Numbered from the stretch's first letter, positions 17,114-26,502 are shown. The stretch: 64,000 nt of DNA from an uncultured Eubacteriales bacterium (GCA_910584745.1 CAJUDG010000004.1:124001-188000); one strand, 5' to 3'. Notes: generated by a model not told the origin, from the letters alone. Numbers and translations: made by a program.

Positions 17114-17130
17114 ATAAAAGCAAATAAAAG

Positions 17131-17153
17131 GGGCAGACCGTTAAGGTCTGCCC
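17131..17153. terminator. Terminator hairpin between element 1 and the lipoprotein gene
   Basis: GGGCAGACC and GGTCTGCCC pair around GTTAA. On the minus strand it is followed by CCTTTTATTT (end of the lipoprotein transcript), and on the plus strand by TGCTTTT (would stop read-out from element 1). Confidence 0.75.
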
Positions 17154-17158
17154 TGCTT

Positions 17159-17455
17159 TTATCCCAGCCCCGGATAATCGTTCAGATCCACCCCCGGCGC
17201 AGGTACGCCGTGTTCATCCACAATGCCCTTGTCCTTAAGCTTCTGTGCTTCCCGTCCTATCTGCTCGTCGCTCATGCCAGACCCGGACCAGGGCTTCTTT
17301 CCCTCCGGCTCCGCCGCAGGGCCGCTATCTCCACTCTGCGACCCAGCCACAGCCGGCTGACTGCTCCCGGACACATCGGGGTTGGCGTCCTCGCCGCAGG
17401 CTCCCAGGAGAGCAGCCATGAGGACTGCCGCCACTAATATCATTTTTCGTCTCAT
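17159..17455 (-). CDS. Small predicted lipoprotein
   Basis: 98 residues from ATG at 17455 with AAGGAAG 8 bases upstream; a longer TTG reading exists but is less likely. The lipobox is LLGAC (cysteine about residue 20), after a hydrophobic signal. A low-complexity Ser/Gly/Pro linker follows, and then a helical tail GMSDEQIGREAQKLKDKGIVDEHG resembling the short oligomerising (SHOCT-like) C-termini of other lipoproteins. The function is unknown. It stands alone between element 1 and the isomerase-family gene. Confidence 0.72.
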   Translation of the reverse strand: MRRKMILVAAVLMAALLGACGEDANPDVSGSSQPAVAGSQSGDSGPAAEPEGKKPWSGSGMSDEQIGREAQKLKDKGIVDEHGVPAPGVDLNDYPGLG

Positions 17456-17559
17456 ATGTGGAGCTTCCTTTCCCAAAAATATTTTTGATGCAGAGGCCGG
17501 CTCCCTGTATCATACTGATTAGACTGCGGGGACTTGGAAAAGGTAAAGTCCGCAGCAAA

Positions 17560-17588
17560 AAAAGAGCCTCCCGGAGAGAGGCTCTTTT
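17560..17588. terminator. Intrinsic terminator after the isomerase-family gene
   Basis: AAAAGAGCCTC pairs with GAGGCTCTTTT around a 7-base loop. On the minus strand the stem is followed by TTTTTTT, so it ends the transcript of the gene starting at 19089. Confidence 0.85.
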
Positions 17589-17604
17589 AATCAAACGCTA
17601 TTTT

Positions 17605-19089
17605 TTACTTAAACGGATTCTCCCCCGGATACATCATGCCCTTGGGCTGATTAAACCCGATATCCGTTACCCCCAGATACTTGAACACCTCAAACAGCGC
17701 CTTGCCATGGTGCCCGAAGGCCACCGCGCCGTGGTGGGGATAGTTCTTCCCGATGAGCACATGGCGGTAGAACCGGCCCATCTCGTTGATGGCGAACACG
17801 CCAATGCCGCCGAAGGAGCGTGTGGCCACGGGCAGCACCTCGCCCTCGGCCACATAGGCCCGGAGGATGCTATCGGCGGTGGACTGCAGCCGGAAGAAGG
17901 TGATGTCGCCGGGGACGATGTCGCCCTCGAGAGTGCCCTGGGTGACCTCCTCGGGCAGGCTTCTGGCCATTATCATCTGGTACTTCATGGTGGGGTTGCA
18001 TATCTTGCTGGAGCAGGTGTTGCCGCAGTGGAAGCCCATGAAGGTGTCGCTGAACTGATAGGGGAACTTGCCCTCTATCTCGGACTTGTACATATCCTTC
18101 GGCACGGTGTTGTTGATGTCCAGCAGGGTCACTATATCGCCGGAGACGCAGGTGCCGATGAACTCAGAGAGGGTGCCGTAGATGTCCACCTCGCAGGACA
18201 CCGGGATGCCCCGGCCGGTAAGGCGGGAGTTCACATAGCAGGGCACAAAGCCGAACTGGGTCTGGAAGGCGGGCCAGCACTTGCTTGTAAGGGTGACGTA
18301 CTGGCGGTAGCCCCTATGCTCCTCTATCCAGTCCAAAAGGGTTATCTCATACTGGGCCAGCTTCTCGAGTATTTCGGGCTTCTTGTTGCCCTCGCCCAGC
18401 TCCTTCTCCATGTCGGCCTTGACCTCGGCTATGCGGGGGTCGCCTGCGTGCTTGTGGAAGGCCTCGAACAGGTCCAGCTCAGAATTCTCCTCTATCTCAA
18501 CGCCCAGGTCATAGAGGCGCTTGATGGGCGCGTTGCACGCCAGGAAGTTCAGCGGGCGCGGGCCAAAACTGATTATCTTCAGCGACTTGAGCCCAACTAA
18601 AGCCCTGGCGATGGGGATAAACTCATGTATGCGGTCGGCGCAGTCTTCGGCGTCGCCAACGGGCTCCTCGGGGATATAGGCCTTTATCTCCCGGAGCTTA
18701 AGGTTATAGCTGGCGTTGAGCATACCGCAGTACGCGTCGCCGCGGCCGCCCACAAGGTTGTCGCCGGACTCCTCGGCGGCGGCGATGAACATGCAGGGGC
18801 CGTCGAAGTGCTTGGCCAGAAGGGTCTCGGAGATCTCCGGGCCGAAGTTGCCAAGGTACACCACCAGGGCGTTGCAGCCGTTCTTCTTTATGTCCTCCAG
18901 TGCCTGTACCATGTGTATCTCGCTCTCTACGATGCAGACAGGGCACTCGTAGACACTCTCCGCCTCCATGCCGTACTTGGCGTTAAAGGCGCTCATAAGG
19001 GCCTTTCTGCGGTCGACGGACAGGCTCTCCGGGAAGCAGTCCCGGGACACGGCCACCACGCCGATCTTTACAGTGGGGATGTTGTTCAT
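17605..19089 (-). CDS. L-fucose/L-arabinose isomerase family protein
   Basis: 494 residues from ATG at 19089, chosen because GGAGG lies 8 bases before it; a TTG at 19113 is in frame. The N-terminal half (VKIGVVAVSRDCFPESL ... ALVVYLGNFGPEISETLLAKHF) and the metal-site region in the second half (NRL-like NSRLTGRGIPVSCEVDIYGTLSEF, then FMGFHCGNT and GKNYPHHGAVAFGHHG) match the fucose/arabinose isomerase superfamily. These enzymes interconvert aldoses and ketoses using Mn2+. No sugar kinase or transporter is adjacent, so the substrate is open. It is monocistronic, with a terminator after it. Confidence 0.83.
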   Translation of the reverse strand: MNNIPTVKIGVVAVSRDCFPESLSVDRRKALMSAFNAKYGMEAESVYECPVCIVESEIHMVQALEDIKKNGCNALVVYLGNFGPEISETLLAKHFDGPCMFIAAAEESGDNLVGGRGDAYCGMLNASYNLKLREIKAYIPEEPVGDAEDCADRIHEFIPIARALVGLKSLKIISFGPRPLNFLACNAPIKRLYDLGVEIEENSELDLFEAFHKHAGDPRIAEVKADMEKELGEGNKKPEILEKLAQYEITLLDWIEEHRGYRQYVTLTSKCWPAFQTQFGFVPCYVNSRLTGRGIPVSCEVDIYGTLSEFIGTCVSGDIVTLLDINNTVPKDMYKSEIEGKFPYQFSDTFMGFHCGNTCSSKICNPTMKYQMIMARSLPEEVTQGTLEGDIVPGDITFFRLQSTADSILRAYVAEGEVLPVATRSFGGIGVFAINEMGRFYRHVLIGKNYPHHGAVAFGHHGKALFEVFKYLGVTDIGFNQPKGMMYPGENPFK

Positions 19090-19168
19090 AGGGGGTTCCT
19101 CCGTATTATTCAAAATTTCCGGGCTCTATTTGATACTATCATAACGCATGACAGGGGAAAAAGCAATC

Positions 19169-19182
19169 AAAACATATGTTTG
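19169..19182. promoter_or_regulatory. LexA-like (SOS) box candidate upstream of recA
   Basis: AAAACATATGTTTG is a palindrome fitting the Gram-positive SOS box pattern GAAC-N4-GTTC, with G-to-A and C-to-T changes at the outer positions. It lies 20 bases upstream of the recA -35 box. Confidence 0.4.
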
Positions 19183-19201
19183 AAAATAATTTGCAAAGGG
19201 C

Positions 19202-19230
19202 TTGCTTTTGCGGGGCTTTTACTTTATAAT
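19202..19230 (+). promoter_or_regulatory. Sigma-A promoter of recA-recX
   Basis: TTGCTT (19202-19207), a 17-base spacer and TATAAT (19225-19230), 35 bases before the recA ATG. The ribosome binding site is GGAGGAAG. Confidence 0.75.
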
Positions 19231-19265
19231 ATATTGTAGTTTTGACTGTATAGGAGGAAGAAAAA

Positions 19266-20453
19266 ATGGCGGAAAAAAAGCAGGCCCCTGTCAGCACCCG
19301 CGTCAGCAATAACGACCCGGCCGAGCGGCGCAAGGCGCTGGACACGGCCCTGACCCAGATAAAAAAGCAGTTCGGCGACGGGGCGGTGATGCGCCTTGGC
19401 CAGCAGTCGTCCCTGAACATCGAGGCCATCCCCACCGGGTCCCTGTCCCTGGACCTGGCATTGGGAGTTGGCGGCCTGCCCCGGGGCAGGATAGTGGAGA
19501 TATACGGCCCGGAGTCCTCGGGCAAGACGACCCTCGCTCTCCACTGCGTGGCCGAGGGCCAGAAGATGGGCGGCAACGCCGCCTTTATCGACGTGGAGCA
19601 CGCCCTTGACCCGGTGTACGCCTCGGCCCTTGGGGTGGACGTGGACGACCTTCTGGTCTCCCAGCCCGACACCGGCGAGCAGGCCTTGGAGATCGCCGAG
19701 GCCCTTATCCGCTCCAACGCCATCGACGTGATAGTGGTGGACTCGGTGGCGGCCCTGGTGCCCAAGCAGGAGATAGAGGGGGAGATGGGCGACTCCCATG
19801 TGGGACTTCAGGCGCGGCTCATGAGCCAGGCCCTCAGAAAGCTGGCTGGTGCCATCTCAAAGTCCAACTGCGTGGCCATCTTCATAAACCAGCTGCGTGA
19901 AAAGGTGGGCGTCATGTACGGCAACCCCGAGGTGACCCCCGGCGGCCGGGCCATGAAGTTCTACTCGTCGGTGCGCATCGATGTGCGCAAGGGGGAGATA
20001 ATCAAGAACGGCACGGATATCATCGGCGCCCATACCAAGGTTCGGGTGGTGAAGAACAAGGTGGCCCCGCCATTCAGGACCGCCGAGTTCGACGTGCTCT
20101 ACGGCAAGGGCATCTCCCGGACGGGGGAGCTGGTGGATATCGGCGTACAGCTGGATATCATCCAAAAGAGCGGCTCATGGTTCTCATATGACGGCCAGCG
20201 CATCGGCCAGGGCCGGGAGAAGGTCAAGGATTTCCTTGCGGCCAACCCGGACGTGGCCGGAAAGATAGAGGCGGCCGTGCGGGAGAACGTCAACAAGCTC
20301 TACAGCCAGAAGCTGGGCAAGGCCTCCGCGGCGGACTCCGAGGGCGAGGAGGACAACGGCCCCGCCGTGCCCGCCGATGTGGAGAAGAAGCCCGCGCCTG
20401 CCAAGGCCGCCCCGCTGGACGACGCCAGCCTTGACATCACGGTGGACGACTGA
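19266..20453 (+). CDS. recA: Recombinase RecA
   Basis: The central ATPase of homologous recombination, and co-protease for LexA. At 395 residues it has a normal core and a slightly long acidic/Pro-Ala tail. Visible motifs are Walker A GPESSGKTT (about residues 81-89), AFIDVEHALDP, VIVVDSVAALVPK (Walker B), MSQALRKLAG and INQLREKVGVMYGNPE (loop L2 region), with GGRAMKFYSSVRID after it. The stop overlaps the recX start by one base (TGATG), a widespread recA-recX coupling. Confidence 0.98.
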   Translation: MAEKKQAPVSTRVSNNDPAERRKALDTALTQIKKQFGDGAVMRLGQQSSLNIEAIPTGSLSLDLALGVGGLPRGRIVEIYGPESSGKTTLALHCVAEGQKMGGNAAFIDVEHALDPVYASALGVDVDDLLVSQPDTGEQALEIAEALIRSNAIDVIVVDSVAALVPKQEIEGEMGDSHVGLQARLMSQALRKLAGAISKSNCVAIFINQLREKVGVMYGNPEVTPGGRAMKFYSSVRIDVRKGEIIKNGTDIIGAHTKVRVVKNKVAPPFRTAEFDVLYGKGISRTGELVDIGVQLDIIQKSGSWFSYDGQRIGQGREKVKDFLAANPDVAGKIEAAVRENVNKLYSQKLGKASAADSEGEEDNGPAVPADVEKKPAPAKAAPLDDASLDITVDD

Positions 20454-21064
20454 TGGAGCTGACCGCCGCCGAGCCCAGGCGCAGGGGGCTTGTACAGCTC
20501 TACATAGACGGCGAGCCCGCGGTGAAGATAGACCACGAGGTCTTCCTGCGGTCCCGGCTAAAGCCCGGAGACGAGCTCACCGACGAGGAGCTGCACCAGC
20601 TGATACTTGATTCCGACGCCCATAGGGCCAAAGAAAAGGCGCTGTACCTTTTGGAGTACCGGGATCACACAAAAAAAGAGCTGACGGAGAAGATAGCCCG
20701 GACAGCCGCCTCAAGAGAGGCCGCCGAGGCCGCCGCCAGCAAGATGGAGGAGCTGGGGCTCATAGACGACGAGAGCTACGGGCGAAAGTACGCAAGGGAG
20801 CTTTTCGAGCGCAAGAAATACGGCCCCCTGCGGGTGCGCCAGGAGCTGCGGCAGAAGGGCATAGACCCCGAGCTTATCAGCGAGCTCCTGGATGAATACG
20901 ACGACCCGGAGGCCTTCACAGAGCGCATAGGGGAGATCCTAGAGCGCAGATACTCCGGCTGGCAGGAGGACGAAAAGATAAAGCGCAGGGCCTTCTCGGC
21001 CCTGCAGCGCATGGGGTACACCTATGAGCACATCCGCGAGGGTATGCGCGGGGCGTCAGACTGA
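20453..21064 (+). CDS. recX: Regulatory protein RecX
   Basis: Modulates RecA filaments. 203 residues, consisting of three-helix repeats: ALYLLEYRDHTKKELTEKIART, ESYGRKYARELFERKKYGPLRVRQELRQKGI and KIKRRAFSALQRMGYTYEHIREGM match the RecX pattern. Its identity is supported by the one-base overlap with recA. Its 3' end converges on and overlaps the prmC 3' end by 9 bases. Confidence 0.92.
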   Translation: MELTAAEPRRRGLVQLYIDGEPAVKIDHEVFLRSRLKPGDELTDEELHQLILDSDAHRAKEKALYLLEYRDHTKKELTEKIARTAASREAAEAAASKMEELGLIDDESYGRKYARELFERKKYGPLRVRQELRQKGIDPELISELLDEYDDPEAFTERIGEILERRYSGWQEDEKIKRRAFSALQRMGYTYEHIREGMRGASD

Positions 21065-21907
21065 GCCCTTCACCGCCGTAACGGCCCGGTCAAGCCCAGC
21101 CAGGTCCCTGTGGACGGCGATATCCGTGACCCCCGCCCGGGCAAAGAGTTCCATGACCTCCCGGGCCTGGGTATCGCCTATCTCCACGCCCAGCGCCCCG
21201 CCCGGGCGCAGTAGCGGCGACCATTTCTCCAATATGGCCCGATAGAATATCAAGCCGTCCCGGCCCCCGTCCAGGGCCAGGGGCGGCTCTTTTTGCACCT
21301 CCGGCTGAAGGTCCGGGAGCTCGTCCGTGGCGATATACGGCGGGTTCGACGCGATAAAGTCCAGCCCATCCGGAAACGCCCCCGGCTCCGGCCCCAGAAG
21401 CACGTCGCCCTTTGCCGCCGTGCAGCTACACTCAGGGTATCTCCCGATATTTTCCCGAAGATACCTCATGGCGGTATCTTCCAGCTCCACGCATATTACC
21501 CTCGCCCCCGGCACTACAGAGCATATTCCAAGCCCCACAGCCCCGCTCCCTGCGCACAGGTCCAGCCCCCGGGAGCTCGCCCCTATCCGTCCGGCAACAG
21601 CCTCCACCAGCGCGGCCGTGTCCTCCCGGGGAATGAGCACGCCCTCGCCCACCCGCAGCGTAAGCGACATAAACGGCCACTCGCCCAGGATATATTGCAG
21701 GGGCCTGCGGGCGGCCCGCTGAGAGACAGCCTCCAGAAATTCCCGCTGCTTTCCCTCATCTGGCGCTTCATCGCCGTGCAGGGCCAGCCCCGGCCTGTCC
21801 AGCCCCAGAAAGCGCTCCGCAAGCCGGGCCGCGTCAAAACCCGGGCTGTCCACTCCCGCCTCTGCAAGCCTTGCCTTGGCCTGTAAGTACAGCTCCCTGG
21901 CGGTCAC
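21056..21907 (-). CDS. prmC: Peptide chain release factor N5-glutamine methyltransferase
   Basis: Methylates the GGQ glutamine of release factors RF1/RF2. 283 residues: an N-terminal helical domain (ARELYLQAKARLAEAGVDSPGFDAARLAE, QYILGEWPFMSL, VLIPREDTAALVE), then a Rossmann methyltransferase with LDLCAGSGAVGL and the diagnostic ASNPPYIATDEL (NPPY motif). The start is GTG at 21907, overlapping the stop of yqhQ (GTGA). The yqhQ-prmC pairing is common in Firmicutes. Confidence 0.95.
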   Translation of the reverse strand: MTARELYLQAKARLAEAGVDSPGFDAARLAERFLGLDRPGLALHGDEAPDEGKQREFLEAVSQRAARRPLQYILGEWPFMSLTLRVGEGVLIPREDTAALVEAVAGRIGASSRGLDLCAGSGAVGLGICSVVPGARVICVELEDTAMRYLRENIGRYPECSCTAAKGDVLLGPEPGAFPDGLDFIASNPPYIATDELPDLQPEVQKEPPLALDGGRDGLIFYRAILEKWSPLLRPGGALGVEIGDTQAREVMELFARAGVTDIAVHRDLAGLDRAVTAVKGSV

Positions 21908-22839
21908 TTGATAAGGTCCTCGCCGTTCTCGGGTATCACCGCCTCCATGGCGGCGATGGCGGCCTCTATCATCTTATCGTCCGGCTCCTTCACGGTGATG
22001 CGCTGCATCCAGAGCCCCGGCGCCGTGATTATCCGGCACAGCAGGTTATCATGCCTTGCGCAGGCCTTTTGCACCTCATAGCCGATATTCACGATAATTG
22101 GTATGCACAAAAGCTTCACAGCCGTGCGCAGGATAGGGTTCGAGAATGGGATAAAAAAGCCCACTATTATACCCAAGAGCAGCATAAGTATCATAAAGCT
22201 GGTGCCGCAGCGGGGATGAAAACGCCTCTGTGGCCGGACGTTCTCCACCGTCAGCGGCAGGTCCGCCTCATAGCAGAAGATGGTCTTATGCTCCGCCCCG
22301 TGGTACTGAAACACCCTCTTTATGTCCGGCAGCAGGGAAACGCACAGCACATACCCCAGGAAGATGGCTATGCGCAGCACCCCCTCGAACACGGACCGCC
22401 ACCCGGCTATGCCCTCGCCCACGGCCTCCTGCAAAAGGTTGAAAAGAAATGTGGGCAGCATGAAGAACAGCACCACCGCAAGGCCCACTCCCAGCACAGA
22501 GCCCACGCCCATGATGATGCCGGTTATCTTGTCCCCAAGGTGGTCCTCAAGCCACTTGTCAAGGCCGGTAAGCTCCTCGTCGCCCATATCCGTCATCTTG
22601 TCCGCCGACAGGGACAGGGCCTTATAGCCCAGCCGGAAGGTGTCCACCATGGCGAAGATGCCCCGGATAAAGGGCTTGCCAAGGATGGGGTATTTTTTTG
22701 TTATGCGGTCCACGTGTATGTCCTCGGTGGTGATGTTGCCCTGCTCGTCGCAGAAGGCGGCGGTGGTGCGCTTCGGGCCCACCATCATTATGCCCTCCAT
22801 CAGGGCCTGGCCGCCTATGGTGGTTATCTTTTTTGGCAT
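21904..22839 (-). CDS. yqhQ: DUF1385 membrane protein (YqhQ family)
   Basis: 311 residues. The family start GGQALMEGIMMVGP, the GAEHKTIFCYE motif in the centre and the RFHPRCGTSFMIL motif are all present, with about four membrane segments in between. The molecular function is not established. It is translationally coupled to prmC. Confidence 0.92.
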   Translation of the reverse strand: MPKKITTIGGQALMEGIMMVGPKRTTAAFCDEQGNITTEDIHVDRITKKYPILGKPFIRGIFAMVDTFRLGYKALSLSADKMTDMGDEELTGLDKWLEDHLGDKITGIIMGVGSVLGVGLAVVLFFMLPTFLFNLLQEAVGEGIAGWRSVFEGVLRIAIFLGYVLCVSLLPDIKRVFQYHGAEHKTIFCYEADLPLTVENVRPQRRFHPRCGTSFMILMLLLGIIVGFFIPFSNPILRTAVKLLCIPIIVNIGYEVQKACARHDNLLCRIITAPGLWMQRITVKEPDDKMIEAAIAAMEAVIPENGEDLIK

Positions 22840-22861
22840 TTATTTGCTCCTTTTTAGTATA

Positions 22862-22936
22862 TTTTTGGCGCTATCGCGCAAGACCTTGTGGGCTCCTCGC
22901 CCCCAAACCCCTCGCCAGCGTAAGACCCGCTGGATC
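22862..22936. repeat. Short GC-rich intergenic element
   Basis: The gap before yqhQ holds GCGCAAGACCTTG (22876-22888), identical to 46950-46962 upstream of the RdrA-like gene, followed in both by a GC-rich, partly self-complementary stretch. A related layout (CAAGGTCGTGGGGCGCCGCC) lies at 38834-38853. It could be a short interspersed repeat family or relics of terminators. Confidence 0.35.
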
Positions 22937-22938
22937 GG

Positions 22939-24345
22939 TCAACTTTTGCACAGGGGCACGCTTATGGTCACCGTCGTGCCCACTCCCTCCGTGCTCTCCA
23001 GCTCCAGCGTCCCGTTATGCATGGCCACTATCTCGTCCGCCACCGCCAGCCCTATCCCCGAGCCCCGGACCAGCTGGTTCGCCTTATAAAACTTCTTCTT
23101 CACGTTGGGCAAATGCTCCTCCGGTATCCCACAGCCCGTGTCGGCGATCATCACCTGCACCCGGTCCTCGGTGAGCTCCGACGACACGGTCACCGAGCCG
23201 CCCTCCCCGGTGTACTTCAGGGCGTTGTCGATAATGTTCACAAACACCTGCTTCAGCCTGTTCCTGTCCCCATATACCGGCGCAAGGCTGATGTTCTCCT
23301 CATACCGCAGCTCCTTGCCCTCGGTGCGCGCCCGCTCGGTAAAGAGGTACACCGCCTCGTCCAGCTCCGCCAGTATGTCCATGCGCTCCTGCACCAGCTG
23401 CATCCGGCCGTTTTGCAGCCGCGAAAAGTCCAAAAGCTCCTCCACCAGCCCCGAAAGCCGCTCCGACTCCCGGATGATAACCGCCATGCCCTTCTCCTCC
23501 GTGGCCGGGTCCGCCCCGCTTCTAAGGGTCTCCGCCCAGCCCTTTATGGCCGTCAGCGGCGTTCTCAGCTCGTGGGACACCGACGAGATAAACTCGTTCT
23601 TCATCCTCTCCGCCGCGCCCAGCTCCCCGGCCATGTCGTTTATGGCGTCGCATAACTGGCCTATCTCGTCGCCCCGGGCCTTTTCAATGCGCACCTCAAA
23701 GTCCCCCTGAGCTATCTGCCGGGCGCTGCTACTCACCTGCCTTACGGGCACAAGTATAGAGCGGATAAAGTACACCCCCGATAATGTCAGAAGCAGCATG
23801 ATGAACAGCGCCGCTATCACCAGCACTATCACTATGGTTATGGTCTGCTGGTCCGCCCGCTCCATGGACACCATATACCGTATAGAGCCCACAAGCCCCC
23901 CGTTCTCGCTGCGCACCACCCGGGTTATGGCCATGACCTTCTCCCCGGTGTTCAGCTCCCCCACCCATTTGCCGGAGCCGTCCGGGCTCAAAAGTGCCAG
24001 CTGATAGTCGGGCATGGGCTGGGAGTGGTCCGGCTCAAAGCCGGTGGAGGTTATGAACACCCGGCCGTCCTTGCCCAGCGCCATTATCTCCATCTTCGCC
24101 TTGTCCTGGAAGGTCTCGATATAGTCCCGGGTCACCGCCGTGAACTCCGAGGTCTGATAGTCCTTGGACCGGCTCGACAGCCAGTTCAAAAGCTCGTCCA
24201 TGCGGCCCGTCAGGGTCATCTCTATGCCGTTATAGGTGGAGCTCTGGACCATAAAGGACAGCGCCGCCACAAAGACCACCAGCACCACCAGCACCACGCC
24301 GATGGTGTTCACGAACCAGCGCCTTGAAATGCTCTTTGCAAACAT
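22939..24345 (-). CDS. Sensor histidine kinase (HAMP-HisKA-HATPase)
   Basis: A membrane sensor kinase of 468 residues. A first membrane segment lies near residues 12-32, then an extracytoplasmic sensor region (about 33-165), a second membrane segment (about 168-195), HAMP, the phospho-acceptor box SSVSHELRTPLTAIKGWAET (histidine near residue 259), and the ATPase domain with DNALKYTGEGG (N box), IADTGCGIPEEHL (G1) and GSGIGLAVADEIV (G2). It resembles the ResE/PhoR group. The signal is unknown. It lies 19 bases after its response regulator gene. Confidence 0.94.
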   Translation of the reverse strand: MFAKSISRRWFVNTIGVVLVVLVVFVAALSFMVQSSTYNGIEMTLTGRMDELLNWLSSRSKDYQTSEFTAVTRDYIETFQDKAKMEIMALGKDGRVFITSTGFEPDHSQPMPDYQLALLSPDGSGKWVGELNTGEKVMAITRVVRSENGGLVGSIRYMVSMERADQQTITIVIVLVIAALFIMLLLTLSGVYFIRSILVPVRQVSSSARQIAQGDFEVRIEKARGDEIGQLCDAINDMAGELGAAERMKNEFISSVSHELRTPLTAIKGWAETLRSGADPATEEKGMAVIIRESERLSGLVEELLDFSRLQNGRMQLVQERMDILAELDEAVYLFTERARTEGKELRYEENISLAPVYGDRNRLKQVFVNIIDNALKYTGEGGSVTVSSELTEDRVQVMIADTGCGIPEEHLPNVKKKFYKANQLVRGSGIGLAVADEIVAMHNGTLELESTEGVGTTVTISVPLCKS

Positions 24346-24364
24346 CAGGGGGCCTCCTTAAAGC

Positions 24365-25060
24365 TCAGGTCTTCCAGCGGTAGCCAAGTCCCCATACCGT
24401 GGTTATGTGCTGGGGGTTCGAGGGCTCGTCCTCCACCTTCATGCGAAGCCGGCGGATATTCACGTCCACTATCTTCTCCTCGCCAACGTAGCTGGGCCCC
24501 CACACATGCCGGAGGATGTCCCCCCGGGCCAAAGCTATCCCGGGATTCTCCAGGAAATACTCCATTATCTGGAACTCTACCTGGGTCAGCTCTATGGGCG
24601 CGCCGCCCTTTGTAAAGGAGCGGTCCCGAAGGTTCAGCGAAAACTCCCCGGCGCTCACCTGATCCTGGGTCTCATACCTCTCCGCGGCCAAAGCCACCCG
24701 GCGGTAAACCGCGTCCACCCGGGCCACCAGCTCAGAGGGGGAGAAGGGCTTTGTCACATAGTCGTCCGCCCCCATCATCAGGCCGCTGACCTTGTCCATC
24801 TCCTGGGTCTTGGCCGTCAGAAGGATTATGCCAAGAGAGGGGTTCCTGCTTCTCAGCTCCCGGCACACGGCCAAGCCGTCCTTCTCCCCGGGCATCATAA
24901 TGTCAAGTATCACCACATGGAAATCCCCGCTCTTGGTATACAGCTCCAGAGCCTGGTCGCCGCTCTCGGCCTCGGTTATCTCATAGCCGGCCCGCTCCAG
25001 GTTGATGACCACAAACTCCCTGATATTCTGCTCGTCCTCCGCAACCAGTACCTTTTTCAT
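24365..25060 (-). CDS. OmpR/PhoB-family response regulator
   Basis: 231 residues from ATG at 25060, after GGGGGG; a longer in-frame reading would run towards the preceding gene. The receiver domain has the acidic pair EDE (residues 7-9), the phosphorylated aspartate in VVILDIMMPG, and the lysine in DDYVTKPFSPSELVARV. The winged helix follows, with ILRHVWGPSYVGEEKIVDVNIRRLRMKVE and GLGYRWKT. It is the partner of the downstream kinase, and a lipoprotein gene precedes it. Confidence 0.94.
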   Translation of the reverse strand: MKKVLVAEDEQNIREFVVINLERAGYEITEAESGDQALELYTKSGDFHVVILDIMMPGEKDGLAVCRELRSRNPSLGIILLTAKTQEMDKVSGLMMGADDYVTKPFSPSELVARVDAVYRRVALAAERYETQDQVSAGEFSLNLRDRSFTKGGAPIELTQVEFQIMEYFLENPGIALARGDILRHVWGPSYVGEEKIVDVNIRRLRMKVEDEPSNPQHITTVWGLGYRWKT

Positions 25061-25113
25061 ATGGGCCCCCCTTAAGCGCAAATAGTTTATGCCTGTATTT
25101 TCTTTCGGCAATT

Positions 25114-26478
25114 TCACTCCTCCAGGAGCGAAAAGCTTTTCTTTATATCCTCCGTGGACCGCAGCACCCGCTCGTCCCGGCTGTAGACGTTTATGCCGTA
25201 TACCGAGTCGTTCTGCTCCGCAAGCATTATATAGCCGCTGTTCTCCCCCCGGCTCTCCCAGGCCGGCCGGGTGAACACACGTATGGAGAAGAGCGTCCCG
25301 CCGAGAAGCGGCCCCTCATCGGTGGACTTCACCTCCGTATAGGTGACCGTCCGGCGCTCCGCGTCGTTCAGGGCGCATACCCTGCCCTGAAGATAGTATG
25401 GGATGCGGAACCAGTAGTTCTCCCTTACGTTCATCAGGGCCCTCATGACCACCCTGCTGGGGTTGCCCGGGGTCTGAGAGCGCCACTCCACCATATAGCT
25501 GGTGGAGTCCAGGACCGTGTCCTCCGAATACCCCGGCAGCTGTATGGCCGCGGGTATCTCTATATACCCGTCCCCGTTTATGTCCCTGGCGGTGATGGCC
25601 GCCGCGGCCGGCCGGGCGTACTCGCTGGCATAGCCCTCGGTGTTGACCATGCCGGGGTAGTTCGAGAGCCTTCCGTCCTCCATAAAGAACACCTGGGTAT
25701 TCATGCTGCCGTCCGCCGTCGTACCGTCCACCACCACCCCCCAGTCCCTGAGGCCAAGCCTTCCGAAGGCCACCCCGGAATAGCCGGTGATGCTGTTGTC
25801 CGCCTCCACGCTGGCCGCCTCATAAAGGCTCTTGTCCGTGTCGAAGGTATAGAGCCGGGCCCTGGCGGGCACGGCCTCCTCGCCCTCGGTGTCGGCGGGA
25901 ACGGGCACGTACTTGTCGATGGTGAACAGCTCGTTCACGCCATCGCCGTCAAAGTCCGTAAGGGCCATCTCTCCATAGCCCCCAAGGGAGTATTCCTTCA
26001 CCCCGCCGCCGGGCTGGTACAGGTACGCGTTGGCCGTGGCAAGCCTGGAGGTGCTGCCCGCGGTGGTGCCCCAGCCGATAAATACAGCCCTTCCGCCGCC
26101 GGGCGTGTCCCCAAAGCAGACCCGGTCCACCTGGCTTGCGGGGTTACGGAAAAGGGCAGCCACGGCCCACTCGCCGCCGGACTTGGTGAGGAACTGCACC
26201 TGGGCGCCGCCGTCGGCGGTGGCGTGAAAGCCTATGGCGTCCTCGACGCCGTCGCCGGTAAAGTCGCACATTATAATGGCCGAGCGGTACTGGCCGCTTT
26301 TTGGGTATATAAGGGTTATCTCCGTCTGCGTGCCCTGCAAAAGCCGGTAGATGCTCTGCTGGTCCGCCGTGGCCGCGGGGGGAGATATGAGGTTCTGGGC
26401 GGAGATGCCCGTAAACGAGCAGCTTGGCAGCCCGGACAGGGCCGCCGCCAGCGCCAGCAGCATCCAAAGCCGTTTCAT
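25114..26478 (-). CDS. Lipoprotein with FG-GAP/calcium-loop repeats
   Basis: 454 residues with a lipoprotein signal (LSGLPSC, cysteine about residue 20). The body contains acidic loops of the integrin/VCBS type: DFTGDGVEDAIGF, DFDGDGVNELFTID and DINGDGYIEIPAAI, which suggests a beta-propeller facing the outside. It lies immediately upstream of a two-component system in the same direction, 53 bases away. An accessory sensor for the kinase is a reasonable inference but not shown. Confidence 0.8.
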   Translation of the reverse strand: MKRLWMLLALAAALSGLPSCSFTGISAQNLISPPAATADQQSIYRLLQGTQTEITLIYPKSGQYRSAIIMCDFTGDGVEDAIGFHATADGGAQVQFLTKSGGEWAVAALFRNPASQVDRVCFGDTPGGGRAVFIGWGTTAGSTSRLATANAYLYQPGGGVKEYSLGGYGEMALTDFDGDGVNELFTIDKYVPVPADTEGEEAVPARARLYTFDTDKSLYEAASVEADNSITGYSGVAFGRLGLRDWGVVVDGTTADGSMNTQVFFMEDGRLSNYPGMVNTEGYASEYARPAAAAITARDINGDGYIEIPAAIQLPGYSEDTVLDSTSYMVEWRSQTPGNPSRVVMRALMNVRENYWFRIPYYLQGRVCALNDAERRTVTYTEVKSTDEGPLLGGTLFSIRVFTRPAWESRGENSGYIMLAEQNDSVYGINVYSRDERVLRSTEDIKKSFSLLEE

Positions 26479-26502
26479 GATCTCCGCTCCTTTCCATTGG
26501 GG

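Noticed and set aside
16920..17120. Reading the inverted repeats near the SLH genes as ordinary terminators only
   Set aside because: The repeats are ~100 bases apart and enclose consensus promoters, and element 4 has the core reversed between conserved flanks. Terminators alone do not explain this.
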